This document shows positions 23,401-32,600 of a stretch of 64,000 nucleotides of DNA, in pieces. Source of the DNA: Rodentibacter heidelbergensis (lineage in GTDB: Bacteria > Pseudomonadota > Gammaproteobacteria > Enterobacterales > Pasteurellaceae); NCBI RefSeq assembly GCF_002000125.1, contig NZ_MLHH01000010.1, forward strand, positions 114,315-178,314. The letters are read 5' to 3'. Within the stretch, counting starts at the first letter, position 1. Every line of letters starts with the position of its first letter. Under the pieces are notes generated by a model. It did no database searches. It had not been told where the DNA came from and saw only the letters and a list, made by a program, of their open reading frames with translations. The translations under genes were made by a program, and so were the position numbers.

Positions 23401-25533
23401 TTACCACTGATACATATAACCGGCGCCAACCATATTATAGCCTCGGGTATCTAGCCCCACACTGGTTTTGATAATATGTTTTCCGTTATCTGAAATTCGA
23501 GAATAACCGACAGAAATGGCATTCTCATCACGGTAATTTGCTACACCAACCCCAACACCGCTTGCTCCATTTCGGGTAACTTGTGGAATATTTGCCATCG
23601 CACCGGCTTGGGCAATACCGCCTCTTAATTTTTTATCTACGCTGTTAATTTTGTTATTAAGCGATTTCTGAGCATCTCTTAATTGGCTTACATTCACTGC
23701 ATCTGTTGGTTCAACCCCTGGTGCAACATGAGTTATTCTCTTATTACCTGCATTAATTCCGTCTTTAGAAACACTCACATCACCTGCTTTAAATGTATTG
23801 GCATTCACCACATCAAAAGTTGGTGTGTCTGTTGTGGAATAGGTAATGGTTTTACCACTTTGTTTGACGACCATATTTTTACCGGCCTTATAAGTTACCG
23901 TATTGCCGGCTTGTACTTTTTCAGTTGTGACATTGATCGCTTTTCCTCCGTCTTCGCTGCCTGTGGTGAGGTTAAAGCTACTTTTATTAATAGCATTTGC
24001 TACATCGGTAACCGTCGCTAAATTACCATTTGTCGAATCAGGCACGGCAATACCATTATTATTCACAGAAATATCCCCGGTATTGACTGGTGGAGGAGTA
24101 GGGATATTTTTAATATCTTCCGTTAATTTGCTGGCAATAAGATAAAGCTGTGAACCATTAATGGCATCCGTTGAGGTTGGCGAAATATCCCCGGCTGAAA
24201 CATTTTTAATTTGACGTGTTTCACCCAGTTTTGAATTGCCTACCGATACTGTCCCCACAGATGTCGCACCGGCGAAACCACCGTAGGTAACATTATTGAT
24301 TGTCGCTTGCGAAGTATCTTTGGCATTTTCGGTGGTGGATTTATCGCCTAATGCTACGGAGCGTTCGTGATCGGCAAAGGCTTCTTTACCCATTGCGATA
24401 GCATTTTCTTTGGTTGCTTGGGCATCCGTTCCTAAGGCAATGGAGTGATCGCCGACTGCATTCCATACATTGTGTTCAGCACGGTGGACTTGTTTACCAC
24501 CGTTTGTTGTATACCAAGCTTTAGTTTTAGTGGTATTACTTCCGATAGAAATTGCATTTAAACCGCTTGCAGATGCACCATTACCCATTGCAATGGAATT
24601 ATCACCCGCAGCAGAAGATGAAGGGCCTGCTGCCGTAGAATAATTTCCTAATGCTTCTGCCCAACTACCTAATGCTGATGCGGCTTGACCGAAGGAATAA
24701 GTGTGCGTTCCTACTGCTGTACCGGCATAACCTAAGGTTTTAGAATCATCACCTAAAGTGGTTGCTCGGTCGTTTAAAGCATAGGCTTTGGTACCTAACG
24801 CCGTTGATCCCCAACCAATTGCACGAGATTCATCACCAATAGCAATGGTTGATGTCGCTTCATCTGACAAGCCAATAAGATCTGCCGTCATCCCAATTGG
24901 TGAATTTTGTTTCCGTAAAGTTTCTGCGGTGGTTCTTATACTATTTTTAACATTTGGATCGATATTAGCCGCACCATCAGTATTTGTTATATCTAATGTT
25001 CTTGCATCATTACCAATGGCAATCGATTTCACACCACTTGCTTGTGCTTTATTCCCCATTGCAATGGCACCATTGCCGATAGTACTACTTTCCAGCCCTA
25101 TTGCAATTGCCCCACCACTGCTAGGATTTCCATAGTAAGCACCGGCTAAAGATTTAGCATTCCCCCCTAAAGCGATATTTCCATCACCTTCTGCATTGGC
25201 ACGGGAACCTATAGCATAACTTAACCATCCATTAGCCACCGCTTCATGTCCGTAAGCAATGCTTTGCGAGCCTTTTACCGTTGCTTTATAGCCTTCTGCA
25301 ATACTATATACGCCACTATATCTTCCTTTTCTACTATTGGAAGCAGAAGCATAGGCATCATTTTTATCAACAGAAGCTTCCGGACCAATAGCAATAGAAT
25401 GGGTTGCTGTTTGGGCAATTGATGGACCTGTTGTATTGGTAGTATTGATTTCTGCGTAATTATGAAGAGGTGCTGAAAACACATTCGCACTAACAAGCAG
25501 TGCAATAGGTGATAAATAAAATACCTTTTTCAT
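23401..25533 (-). CDS. trimeric autotransporter adhesin (YadA/Hia family)
   Basis: Type Vc secreted surface adhesin of 710 aa. A signal peptide (MKKVFYLSPIALLVSANVFS) is followed by a long YadA-like head built of about 14-residue repeats with SIAIG/TALG cores (roughly residues 45-400). A neck follows (DISPTSTDAINGSQLYLIAS, near 450), then a short stalk and a second neck (GVEPTDAVNVSQLRDAQ, near 620). The C-terminal YadA anchor has GGIAQAGAMANIPQV and ends in GAGYMYQW, a four-strand beta segment per chain with aromatic end. Such proteins bind host matrix or cells. It is convergent with gyrB and has a 204-base upstream spacer shared with a small membrane-protein gene. Confidence 0.9.
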   Translation of the reverse strand: MKKVFYLSPIALLVSANVFSAPLHNYAEINTTNTTGPSIAQTATHSIAIGPEASVDKNDAYASASNSRKGRYSGVYSIAEGYKATVKGSQSIAYGHEAVANGWLSYAIGSRANAEGDGNIALGGNAKSLAGAYYGNPSSGGAIAIGLESSTIGNGAIAMGNKAQASGVKSIAIGNDARTLDITNTDGAANIDPNVKNSIRTTAETLRKQNSPIGMTADLIGLSDEATSTIAIGDESRAIGWGSTALGTKAYALNDRATTLGDDSKTLGYAGTAVGTHTYSFGQAASALGSWAEALGNYSTAAGPSSSAAGDNSIAMGNGASASGLNAISIGSNTTKTKAWYTTNGGKQVHRAEHNVWNAVGDHSIALGTDAQATKENAIAMGKEAFADHERSVALGDKSTTENAKDTSQATINNVTYGGFAGATSVGTVSVGNSKLGETRQIKNVSAGDISPTSTDAINGSQLYLIASKLTEDIKNIPTPPPVNTGDISVNNNGIAVPDSTNGNLATVTDVANAINKSSFNLTTGSEDGGKAINVTTEKVQAGNTVTYKAGKNMVVKQSGKTITYSTTDTPTFDVVNANTFKAGDVSVSKDGINAGNKRITHVAPGVEPTDAVNVSQLRDAQKSLNNKINSVDKKLRGGIAQAGAMANIPQVTRNGASGVGVGVANYRDENAISVGYSRISDNGKHIIKTSVGLDTRGYNMVGAGYMYQW

Positions 25534-25737
25534 TATGACTCCGTTTATAAATATAATTTTACAAATTTTATGGTCTGAAATTTATGCAATCAAAATGATT
25601 TACAAATATTTACAAGAGATTATTTCTAGGCTTGAGTTTACAGGGGGGATCATCAAATTCATTTATAAGAATTTAAAACCCAATAGACAAATTTGCTATA
25701 ATTTACCCATTTCAATTATTTTTCCAAAAGTAGCCTA

Positions 25738-26172
25738 ATGGATATACTCATTGTTGTTATTGTGCTAGGTACTCTCGCCATTTTTACTGTCATTCCTTTC
25801 ATCCGTTTTCTACAAACCAGAAATAATAGAGAATTTGAAGGGGAAAAACTCATTCCCTTTAGCTGTGGGAAAGTGTTTAGTGCGGCACGTTATTATTTTA
25901 ATTCCAAAGGGATTTTTATTTTCCATGGGGGAACATTAGCTCATCATTATCAATTTGAGGATTTGATGAGCTTGGAAAAAATGAGTGTAACAGTGAATAA
26001 CCGAAAATACTGGTTTATGCGTATTCACACCCCAAATGGGCTGCGCCACTATCAATTTATTCCGAAAGATACGATTTTTAATGACAATTTCACCCAGTTT
26101 TACTGCTTCTTAAAAGTGAACTATCCAACTAAAGTGAAAGGAAAATGGCATAGATGGTTTGCGGGAATTTGA
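25738..26172 (+). CDS. small membrane-anchored protein of unknown function
   Basis: I do not recognise this 144-aa protein. The N-terminus is a single hydrophobic anchor (ILIVVIVLGTLAIFTVIPFI) followed by basic residues, so the remainder is probably cytoplasmic. The rest is rich in aromatic residues (SAARYYFNSKGIFIFHGG, WFMRIHTPNGLRHYQF) in an alternating pattern that suggests a PH-like beta barrel. It ends KGKWHRWFAGI. It is divergent from the adhesin gene. Coding is supported by length, by the clean start after the spacer and by a terminator and USS after its stop; function is unknown. Confidence 0.65.
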   Translation: MDILIVVIVLGTLAIFTVIPFIRFLQTRNNREFEGEKLIPFSCGKVFSAARYYFNSKGIFIFHGGTLAHHYQFEDLMSLEKMSVTVNNRKYWFMRIHTPNGLRHYQFIPKDTIFNDNFTQFYCFLKVNYPTKVKGKWHRWFAGI

Positions 26173-26222
26173 AAACAAAAGGAAAATTGACCGCACTTTT
26201 GAACATATTGATATCAAAAGAA

Positions 26223-26250
26223 AAGTGGGCAAATCGCCCACTTATTTTTT
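26223..26250. terminator. bidirectional terminator between the 144-aa gene and cpdB
   Basis: AAGTGGGC (26223-26230) and GCCCACTT (26236-26243) form the stem with loop AAATC. T-runs follow on both strands. It separates two convergent genes. Confidence 0.8.
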
Positions 26251-28222
26251 ACTTCGACAAATCAATCTGATACACCGCAAAGCCCACTTCGTCGGTGCCA
26301 ACTTGTTTGGTCGGATACTGTGATTTTTCTTTGATAAATTGTGTTGCCTGCTCTGTTGGCGAGGTTTCAAAGCGAATGTCTAATTTATCGTTGCCTGTGA
26401 TAGGGATAAAACGCCAGTTTTTATCCGCACTTGGATTCACCGCGCCCTCTTTTTTACTGGTGCCTTTGATGTAGTCTGCCAGAATTTGGCGGTTTTCATC
26501 CGGTGAGGCATAGACAATATGTTGATCGCCGGTGCCGGGGAATTTATTGCTGTAAGCACGGTAATTGTTGGTGGCAATTAAAAACTCTGCTTTTGGATCA
26601 ACCGGTTTGCCTTGATAAGTCAGGTTTATCACACGGTGTGAGTTTGGATTAATGAGTTTACATTCGCCATCATAACGGGCAGGTTTAGTGATGTCGAATT
26701 CATAATTAACCCCATCAATCACATCAAAGTTATAAGTACGGAAGCCTTCCCAATTAATCAATGATTGCGGTTTATCGCTGGTTGGGTCGATTTGGTTAAA
26801 CATGCCGGCACTACATTCAAGCCATTCTTTGAGCTGTTCGCCTGTGACTTTCACTACCACAAGGGTATTAGGGTAAAGGTAGAGATCCGCTGCATTACGG
26901 AAAGTCAGCTCACCTTTATTCACTTCTGTATAACCGGTCGGATCGTTTTTACGTCCACCTGCTTTAAATGGCGCACCGGCACTTAAAATCGGCAAGCCTG
27001 CCATTGCAGCCACATTGGGTGCGACTTTTTCCACATAGGCTTTTTGGGCTTGATTTACAATTTGAATGGTGGGGTCATCTTGCACCAACGCCAAATAGCT
27101 ATACATATTGTCGGTGGCTTTCCCAATAGGTTTCGACACAAATTTACGGGTTGCTTCGTGAACCGGTTGTAAAAGTGCGGTCAATTCCGGGTCATTTTTA
27201 GCAAGGGCTTTTTTATTTTCAGCATCAAAAATAGGGCGAAGTGCTGCACGCCCTTCTGTCACAATCCATTTGCCGTTATGCTCGGTTAAGCCTAAATCCA
27301 CGACACTGATATTATTCGCCCAATACCCCGCCATACTTTCAGGCACACCTTTTACTGTACCTTTTACAATATCCGCATTTGGTGATTTGGCGAACTCTTT
27401 GTTCGGGAATAGGCGGTGTGAATGGCCAAAAATCACTGCATCAATATGTGGTACATCTGCCAGATAGAATGCGGAATTTTCTGCCCCCTCTTTATAGGGT
27501 TCGTCCGATGGACCTGTGTGTGCCAAGGCAATTATAATATCCGCCCCTTTTTGTTTCATTTCAGGCACATATTTTTGTGCGGTTTTAACAATATCGCGGG
27601 CTTCCACTTTGCCTTGTAAATTGGCTTTATCCCACACCATAATCTGCGGCGGTACAAAACCGATATAACCAATTTTTAACTGATGGGTTTTACCTTGATT
27701 ATCCACCACCGCTTTTTCTTGAATTATATAAGGGGTGAAATAAGGCTCATCGCTACCTACTTTAACCACATTGGCATTGATAATCGGGAATGTCGCCTGT
27801 TTCATTGAATCCGCTAGATAGTCCAAACCATAGTTAAATTCGTGGTTACCAAGTGTCCCCACATCATAGTGCATGGCATTCAAACAGGCTATAGCAGGGT
27901 TTGGTCTACCTTCTTTATAACCTTGTGCAGCTTGGTAATCGGCAATAGGGTTACCTTGAATTAAATCACCATTATCCACTAATACGCTATTTTTTACCTC
28001 AGTGCGGGCCTGACGAATTAAACTGGCCGCACGGGTAAAACCGAATTTATCGGTTGGGGCATCTTTATAGTAATCAAAATCCGTTAAAAAACTGTGAATA
28101 TCTGTGGTGGCTACTATGCGTAAATCAATATCGGGTTTGCCTTTTGCCATGGTAAAACGGCTAGCACCTAATGCAAGAATACTGGTTGCACCGATTTGGA
28201 TAAAATGTCGTCTATTCATCAT
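26249..28222 (-). CDS. cpdB: 2',3'-cyclic-nucleotide 2'-phosphodiesterase / 3'-nucleotidase
   Basis: Periplasmic enzyme that opens 2',3'-cyclic nucleotides and then removes the 3' phosphate, supplying nucleosides for uptake. The metallophosphoesterase motifs are [38 protein letters not shown] and FGHSHRLFP; the 5'-nucleotidase C-terminal domain has [20 protein letters not shown] and [19 protein letters not shown]. The length is 657 aa from the ATG at 28222, chosen for AGGA eight bases upstream. The leader starts [18 protein letters not shown], which looks like a twin-arginine signal, unlike the Sec leader of E. coli CpdB. Confidence 0.95.
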   Translation of the reverse strand: MMNRRHFIQIGATSILALGASRFTMAKGKPDIDLRIVATTDIHSFLTDFDYYKDAPTDKFGFTRAASLIRQARTEVKNSVLVDNGDLIQGNPIADYQAAQGYKEGRPNPAIACLNAMHYDVGTLGNHEFNYGLDYLADSMKQATFPIINANVVKVGSDEPYFTPYIIQEKAVVDNQGKTHQLKIGYIGFVPPQIMVWDKANLQGKVEARDIVKTAQKYVPEMKQKGADIIIALAHTGPSDEPYKEGAENSAFYLADVPHIDAVIFGHSHRLFPNKEFAKSPNADIVKGTVKGVPESMAGYWANNISVVDLGLTEHNGKWIVTEGRAALRPIFDAENKKALAKNDPELTALLQPVHEATRKFVSKPIGKATDNMYSYLALVQDDPTIQIVNQAQKAYVEKVAPNVAAMAGLPILSAGAPFKAGGRKNDPTGYTEVNKGELTFRNAADLYLYPNTLVVVKVTGEQLKEWLECSAGMFNQIDPTSDKPQSLINWEGFRTYNFDVIDGVNYEFDITKPARYDGECKLINPNSHRVINLTYQGKPVDPKAEFLIATNNYRAYSNKFPGTGDQHIVYASPDENRQILADYIKGTSKKEGAVNPSADKNWRFIPITGNDKLDIRFETSPTEQATQFIKEKSQYPTKQVGTDEVGFAVYQIDLSK

Positions 28223-28314
28223 AAAAAATGTCCTCATTAGAGAGATAAAAATTCATGCTATTTTACATTTTTTTAAAGAAAGTGAGGTCTGTTTTGGCAA
28301 TATTTTGAAAAGAA

Positions 28315-28333
28315 AGGCGGTATTAAACCGCCT
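28315..28333 (-). terminator. hairpin after the M20 amidohydrolase gene
   Basis: AGGCGGT (28315-28321) and ACCGCCT (28327-28333) pair with a 5-base loop; on the minus strand TTTCTTTTC follows. It is a moderate terminator for the gene ending at 28347. Confidence 0.55.
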
Positions 28334-28346
28334 GGAAAATGGGGTA

Positions 28347-29615
28347 TTACCCTAATAACCGCTGTAATAATCCGCTATAGATATTCACACCTGTTATCAA
28401 TTGATTTTCATCGAAATCAAATTCGGCTTCATGATGACCGGCAGTGCGATCCGCACCAAGAATAAAATAAATGGCTTTTCCCCCGTGATCTTGCACACGT
28501 CTGCCTAACACGGTGGCATCTTCACTGGCATTGAAGGCATAATCATCAACATGGTGAATTTGAGGTTGTTGCAAAGCAATTTCTTCTACTAATTGCACCA
28601 ATTCCTCGTCATTGTTCATATCAACCGCTTCGCCCACGATTTCTGTTTCATATCCTACATTGAAGCTGATAGAAATTCCTTTGGCAATTTGCATCACTTG
28701 CTCGGTCATATAATCATTAATTTTTTTATTTTCGCCACGGACTTCAAGCTGTAATTCCGCTTCTGTTGCGATCACATTACGACCTTCTCCCGCTTTTAAT
28801 ACCCCCACATTGATACGGCTCATTCCTTCACCATGACGGGCAATGCCATGGAGTTGAGTCACAGCATGCGCTGCAGCAAGCAGTGCATTACAGCCTAAAT
28901 GAGGGGCAGCGCCGGCGTGTGCCGGTTTGCCATGAAAGCGAATATCAATTTTGCTTGTAGAAAGAAAATTTCTCGGGTTGGCTATCACTGTGCCGGAATT
29001 GGCACAAAAACTGATGTGCGAACTGGCAAAATAATCCGCATCATCAATCACACCACTGGCGGCAATTGCAGCGGCACCACGGGTTCCTTCCTCTGCTGGT
29101 TGGAAAACAATTTTTACTTTACCGGTAAGTTTATCCCGGTTTTGTGCAATCCATAATGCTGTTCCCAGCCCTATGGTAATGTGTCCATCATGTCCGCAAG
29201 AATGCATAAAGCCCTCATTGATAGAAGCAAAACCTTCTTTATTCGGAATATGATTTGGATCCTTTGTTTCTGTAACATTCACGCAGTCAATATCAAAACG
29301 TAACGCCACAGTTTTACCCGGTTTACCGGAGTCAAATAAGGCAACACAGCCGGTATAGCCCGCCATTTTATCAAGCCATTTTTCATTCATCCCATAGGCT
29401 TTTGCTTTCACCAAGCCATTATCTACCACCGCTTGTTTACGACCACGGACGAAATCAGGATTAATAATTTGTTCACCCATTAAAATTTCAAAGCAACCAA
29501 GGCTCTCTAAATAATCGGCAATACGCGCTGTTGTCCAAAATTCGCTCCAACCGGTTTCAGGAAATCGATGAAATTCACGGCGCCAATGGATGAGTTGAGA
29601 TAAATCGAGGTTCAT
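28347..29615 (-). CDS. M20 family amidohydrolase (AbgA-like peptidase)
   Basis: Zinc amidohydrolase of 422 aa. It begins HWRREFHRFPETGWSEFWT, the M20D opening, and has HSCGHDGHITIGLG near residue 140, FQPAEEGTRGAAAI near 175, and the dimerisation-domain motif HGKPAHAGAAPHLGCNAL near 230. It resembles p-aminobenzoyl-glutamate hydrolase subunit A (AbgA) and N-acyl amino acid amidohydrolases. No AbgB partner is beside it, so the substrate is open. I chose the ATG at 29613-29615 with AAGGAGA upstream; the frame continues 34 codons further, across the terminator of the preceding gene, and that part is not credible. A DcuC-type carrier gene precedes it. Confidence 0.85.
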   Translation of the reverse strand: MNLDLSQLIHWRREFHRFPETGWSEFWTTARIADYLESLGCFEILMGEQIINPDFVRGRKQAVVDNGLVKAKAYGMNEKWLDKMAGYTGCVALFDSGKPGKTVALRFDIDCVNVTETKDPNHIPNKEGFASINEGFMHSCGHDGHITIGLGTALWIAQNRDKLTGKVKIVFQPAEEGTRGAAAIAASGVIDDADYFASSHISFCANSGTVIANPRNFLSTSKIDIRFHGKPAHAGAAPHLGCNALLAAAHAVTQLHGIARHGEGMSRINVGVLKAGEGRNVIATEAELQLEVRGENKKINDYMTEQVMQIAKGISISFNVGYETEIVGEAVDMNNDEELVQLVEEIALQQPQIHHVDDYAFNASEDATVLGRRVQDHGGKAIYFILGADRTAGHHEAEFDFDENQLITGVNIYSGLLQRLLG

Positions 29616-29640
29616 TTTTTTCTCCTTAAAAACGCATGAA

Positions 29641-29675
29641 AAAAACACCGCACTTTGTAGTTGTACGGTGTTTTT
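29641..29675 (-). terminator. terminator after the DcuC-type carrier gene
   Basis: AAAAACACCG (29641-29650) and CGGTGTTTTT (29666-29675) pair with a 15-base loop that contains most of a USS. The minus strand runs into T-rich sequence. It separates the carrier gene from the amidohydrolase gene. Confidence 0.7.
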
Positions 29676-29682
29676 CAAAGGT

Positions 29683-30978
29683 TTATAACATAAATAATGC
29701 CAAGAATAAGACAGCAAGCACCATGCCAGGCGCCGTGCGTTTTACCATTTCAACCGGACTTACCATCGCAAGGCCTGCACAAACAATGGTTACACCGGCA
29801 ATCGGGGAAGCTGTCCGACCCAATGCACCGGCAATGGCCGCAGCCATACCCAAGTTGACATGGGTGTATCCCAGATCAACGGCATGTGGGGTGACAGCAC
29901 TATTAAAGGCAATGGCGGCAGCATCACCGGAACCTGTGATTAATCCCATTAAAAACGGCCCGATAGTCGCCCCCCAACGCACAAATTCGTTGGATTCTTT
30001 TAAGAACGCAATTGCCGAATCCACAGCACCGGTTGATTTTAATCCTGCGACAAACACGCTTGCGGCAATAATAATACCGAGTACGTTTGCATAAGAATTC
30101 CCCATTCCATTAAAAAACTCTTCGGTGATTTTCACCGGTGAAATTCGGGTAACGATAATGCCGTAAATGGCACCAATCAGCATAGCTTGCGGAACCCCCA
30201 TTTTTGTCCATTCAAGCCCCGGCGTTTGTTGTAAGGATGTGCCGCCAATTACTAAAATAATCAATGGTAATAATGGGGCAATAGCATAGAGAACATTAAC
30301 ACCTTGTACTGTTTTGGTGTCGGTTTCTTTTTGTTCGGCAAGATAAGCTTTACGGTGTTCTTCACCATAATCTTTGAAAACGAGGGCTAAAATGGTTAAA
30401 ACAACCGCACCAATCGCACCTGCAATCATATTGTAAGGAGCATGGGAAAGGTTGACTTGGGTGATGGTTAAACCGGACATTTCGCTGATCATCGCAGAAT
30501 GGGAAGAACCCGGACTCATCATTGAACCAAAGGTACCGGCTAGAATCGCGGCACCTGCAGTGGCTGGGCGAACCCCTGAACTTTTTAACACAGGGATTAA
30601 TGTTGCCCCTACTGCTGCTGCGCAACCGGCCGCAGAAGGAATCGCAATATTAATAAAAAAGGTAATAATGGTGGCGATAGGAATTAAGAAAAATTTTAGT
30701 CCACTTAATGGCTTGGTGAGTAAATGTACCAAATGTGTATCACATTGTGTGTATTTCATTACATAGGCGAAGCCCATACTGGAACAGATCGCCATAATTA
30801 ATCCACCGGATGTCATACTTTTTGCAAAAGCATCAAGTGCACCCATTGGATTTAATGTAGCAATTGACATTAATAAACCGACACCGATTAATACGGTTCT
30901 TGTTTCCGCTTTTTTGATTAAAAAATAAATGGTGGCGAAAATACCAATAATTGCCACTAGAGGTTTAAATATTTCCAT
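29683..30978 (-). CDS. DcuC-family C4-dicarboxylate transporter
   Basis: Inner-membrane carrier of 431 aa with about 12 hydrophobic segments. Segments such as LVAIIGIFATIYFLI at the start, IPSAAGCAAAVGATLIPVL near residue 115 and GTFGSMMSPGSSHSAMISEM near 150 match the DcuC family. DcuC in E. coli exports succinate during fermentation and exchanges C4-dicarboxylates. It lies between pepE and an M20 amidohydrolase, so uptake or exchange of aspartate, fumarate or succinate linked to peptide degradation is a plausible role. Substrate assignment is by family only. Confidence 0.85.
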   Translation of the reverse strand: MEIFKPLVAIIGIFATIYFLIKKAETRTVLIGVGLLMSIATLNPMGALDAFAKSMTSGGLIMAICSSMGFAYVMKYTQCDTHLVHLLTKPLSGLKFFLIPIATIITFFINIAIPSAAGCAAAVGATLIPVLKSSGVRPATAGAAILAGTFGSMMSPGSSHSAMISEMSGLTITQVNLSHAPYNMIAGAIGAVVLTILALVFKDYGEEHRKAYLAEQKETDTKTVQGVNVLYAIAPLLPLIILVIGGTSLQQTPGLEWTKMGVPQAMLIGAIYGIIVTRISPVKITEEFFNGMGNSYANVLGIIIAASVFVAGLKSTGAVDSAIAFLKESNEFVRWGATIGPFLMGLITGSGDAAAIAFNSAVTPHAVDLGYTHVNLGMAAAIAGALGRTASPIAGVTIVCAGLAMVSPVEMVKRTAPGMVLAVLFLALFML

Positions 30979-30995
30979 ACGATGTTCCTTTTAGG

Positions 30996-31700
30996 TTAAT
31001 AAGAAAAAGTTTGATTTACAGCAAAGGTATCACATTGCATTCCTTCACTGAAACGTAAAATAGGATTTTCCCCCAGCACTGTCGCCTGTTTTCCTTGAAT
31101 ATGCAATGCTGAACCTTCAGGTAAGGCGTAGACAAGTGCGGTTGGATTAACAAGTAAAAATTCAGCCAACCGTTCTTCACGGCTTTCACCATTGTGACCT
31201 TGAATTTTGCCGGAAATAAAGTGAGGATTAATTTGATGAGGAAATAATTGCAGTGCAGAAAAAGAAGGGGGATAAGTGATTGGCATATCGTTGGTCGTCA
31301 TAATAGAATTTCCTGCCACATTTGCCCCTGCACTCCAACCAAAATAGGGCGTTCCGGCATTCACTTTTTCCCTAATCGCTTCAATCAAATGATATTCATA
31401 AAGCTGTTTCAATAAACAAAAGGTATTGCCACCGCCAATTGCAATCACATCGGCTTGTTCGATAATATCACGATGTTGTTTACCACGGTGGACAGAAATA
31501 ATTTCCATCTCTACATCTGATAATGCTTCTTGCACCGTTTTTTCATATTCATCAAAAGTTCGGCGAACACCTGCATAAGGAACAAAAGCTATTTTTTTAC
31601 CCCGGTAATCCGCTAAAAATTGTTGTAACCAAGGCACTGCGTGTTCTAAATACTTTGTTTCTTTATATTTTGAACTGCTAAGCAGTAACATTGCTTTCAT
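30996..31700 (-). CDS. pepE: dipeptidase E (alpha-aspartyl dipeptidase)
   Basis: Cytosolic serine peptidase of family S51 that hydrolyses dipeptides with N-terminal aspartate. The nucleophile is Ser123 in GWSAGAN, with Asp138 (TTNDMP) and His160 (INPHF). These correspond to Ser120, Asp135 and His157 of the Salmonella/E. coli enzyme, each shifted by three. The chosen ATG at 31698-31700 has AAGGAGT upstream and gives 234 aa. It lies 17 bases before the DcuC-type gene, so the two are probably co-transcribed: aspartate released from peptides could feed the dicarboxylate carrier. Confidence 0.93.
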   Translation of the reverse strand: MKAMLLLSSSKYKETKYLEHAVPWLQQFLADYRGKKIAFVPYAGVRRTFDEYEKTVQEALSDVEMEIISVHRGKQHRDIIEQADVIAIGGGNTFCLLKQLYEYHLIEAIREKVNAGTPYFGWSAGANVAGNSIMTTNDMPITYPPSFSALQLFPHQINPHFISGKIQGHNGESREERLAEFLLVNPTALVYALPEGSALHIQGKQATVLGENPILRFSEGMQCDTFAVNQTFSY

Positions 31701-31733
31701 TTTCTTACTCCTTTTATTTAAAAATACGGTCAT

Positions 31734-32035
31734 TATGCATGGAAAAAATAGGATAGATATAATCTTCTAAATAAAAATTATCATTACTTGATAAAAGTCA
31801 AAAAATAGACAATAACAGGATAAAATGATTGTTGATTAACCTTCAACCTGTGTAACACTTAATGGAAGAATTCGTGTCAATTATCTCATTTGGGGTGTTT
31901 ACTCATAACCTACGGGATTTTACAGAATGGAAAGGCTAGAAAGAGGAATTAATGTTTTTAAAAAAGTCGTATTGGAGTGGGCTGAAATTGGTTGAATCTA
32001 ATGAATATAAGCGCTAATTTTTTTGTCCTCTACTT
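31734..32035. other. 302-base spacer between the Lrp-type gene and pepE
   Basis: AT-rich, with no convincing gene. A 21-codon frame on the plus strand (31952-32017, MFLKKSYW... to TAA) has AGAGGAATT before its ATG, but nothing downstream on that strand for it to lead. The region must hold the pepE promoter on the minus strand. No clear operator was found. Confidence 0.5.
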
Positions 32036-32503
32036 TTATAAAGGTAACTCTGTCGTTGATTTTACAGTTTTTAATGTGACTTCTGATTTTAGTGTTTTAA
32101 TTCCTAATCGAGAATTAAGATAAGTTGTTTTAATGTAGTTAAATTCTTCAAGATCTGAAACGCAAAGTTTGAGTAAAAAATCATAGCTACCTGCCATAAA
32201 ATGACATTCTAGGATTTGTGGGATTAATTTAACTTCAAAAATAAATCGTTCTTTGAGTTCAAGGTCTTCTTCAAAAAAAGAGCCTTGAGCATAAATAATG
32301 AGGTTACAATTGATTTTCTTTGGATCAAGTAGTGCAACATAGCGATCGATCACGCCACTTTCTTCTAACTGATTTACCCGATGTAAACAGGCTGAATTAG
32401 ATAAATTAATTTCACTCGCAAGTTCATTATTTTTCAATCGACCATTGCGTTGTAATGCTTTTAAAATGCGTGTGTCAATATTATCAAAACATTTCTTGCG
32501 CAT
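32036..32503 (-). CDS. Lrp/AsnC-family transcriptional regulator
   Basis: A 155-aa protein with an N-terminal winged helix-turn-helix (IDTRILKALQRNGRLKNNEL, then LSNSACLHRVNQLEESGVI) and a C-terminal RAM ligand-binding domain (ILECHFMAGSYDFLLKLCV). Family members sense amino acids and form octamers. It is too divergent to be the global Lrp as I recall it. Its place between the YfcC-arcC-arcB genes and pepE suggests local control of amino-acid catabolism; that is inference. It follows yfcC by 97 bases with a hairpin between. Confidence 0.85.
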   Translation of the reverse strand: MRKKCFDNIDTRILKALQRNGRLKNNELASEINLSNSACLHRVNQLEESGVIDRYVALLDPKKINCNLIIYAQGSFFEEDLELKERFIFEVKLIPQILECHFMAGSYDFLLKLCVSDLEEFNYIKTTYLNSRLGIKTLKSEVTLKTVKSTTELPL

Positions 32504-32547
32504 AAAAAAATCCTTTTTTAATGCTTTAGTTATCGCAATTATAAAAG

Positions 32548-32588
32548 ATACCGCCTAGGAAAACTGTGATCTAGACGGTATTTTTTTA
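32548..32588. terminator. terminator between the YfcC-type gene and the Lrp-type gene
   Basis: ATACCGCCTAG (32548-32558) and CTAGACGGTAT (32571-32581) pair with one mismatch around a 12-base loop. A seven-T run follows on the plus strand; the minus strand reads CTTTTATAA after the stem. It probably ends the arcB-arcC-yfcC transcript. Confidence 0.6.
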
Positions 32589-32600
32589 ATTTAATTGTCG

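Noticed and set aside
25534..25737. Simple-sequence repeat for phase variation before the adhesin
   Set aside because: No tetranucleotide or homopolymer tract long enough was found in the spacer or at the gene start.
31952..32017. 21-codon frame with a fair ribosome-binding site (possible leader peptide)
   Set aside because: It points toward the 3' end of a gene on the other strand, so there is nothing for it to regulate in cis, and it has no recognisable motif.
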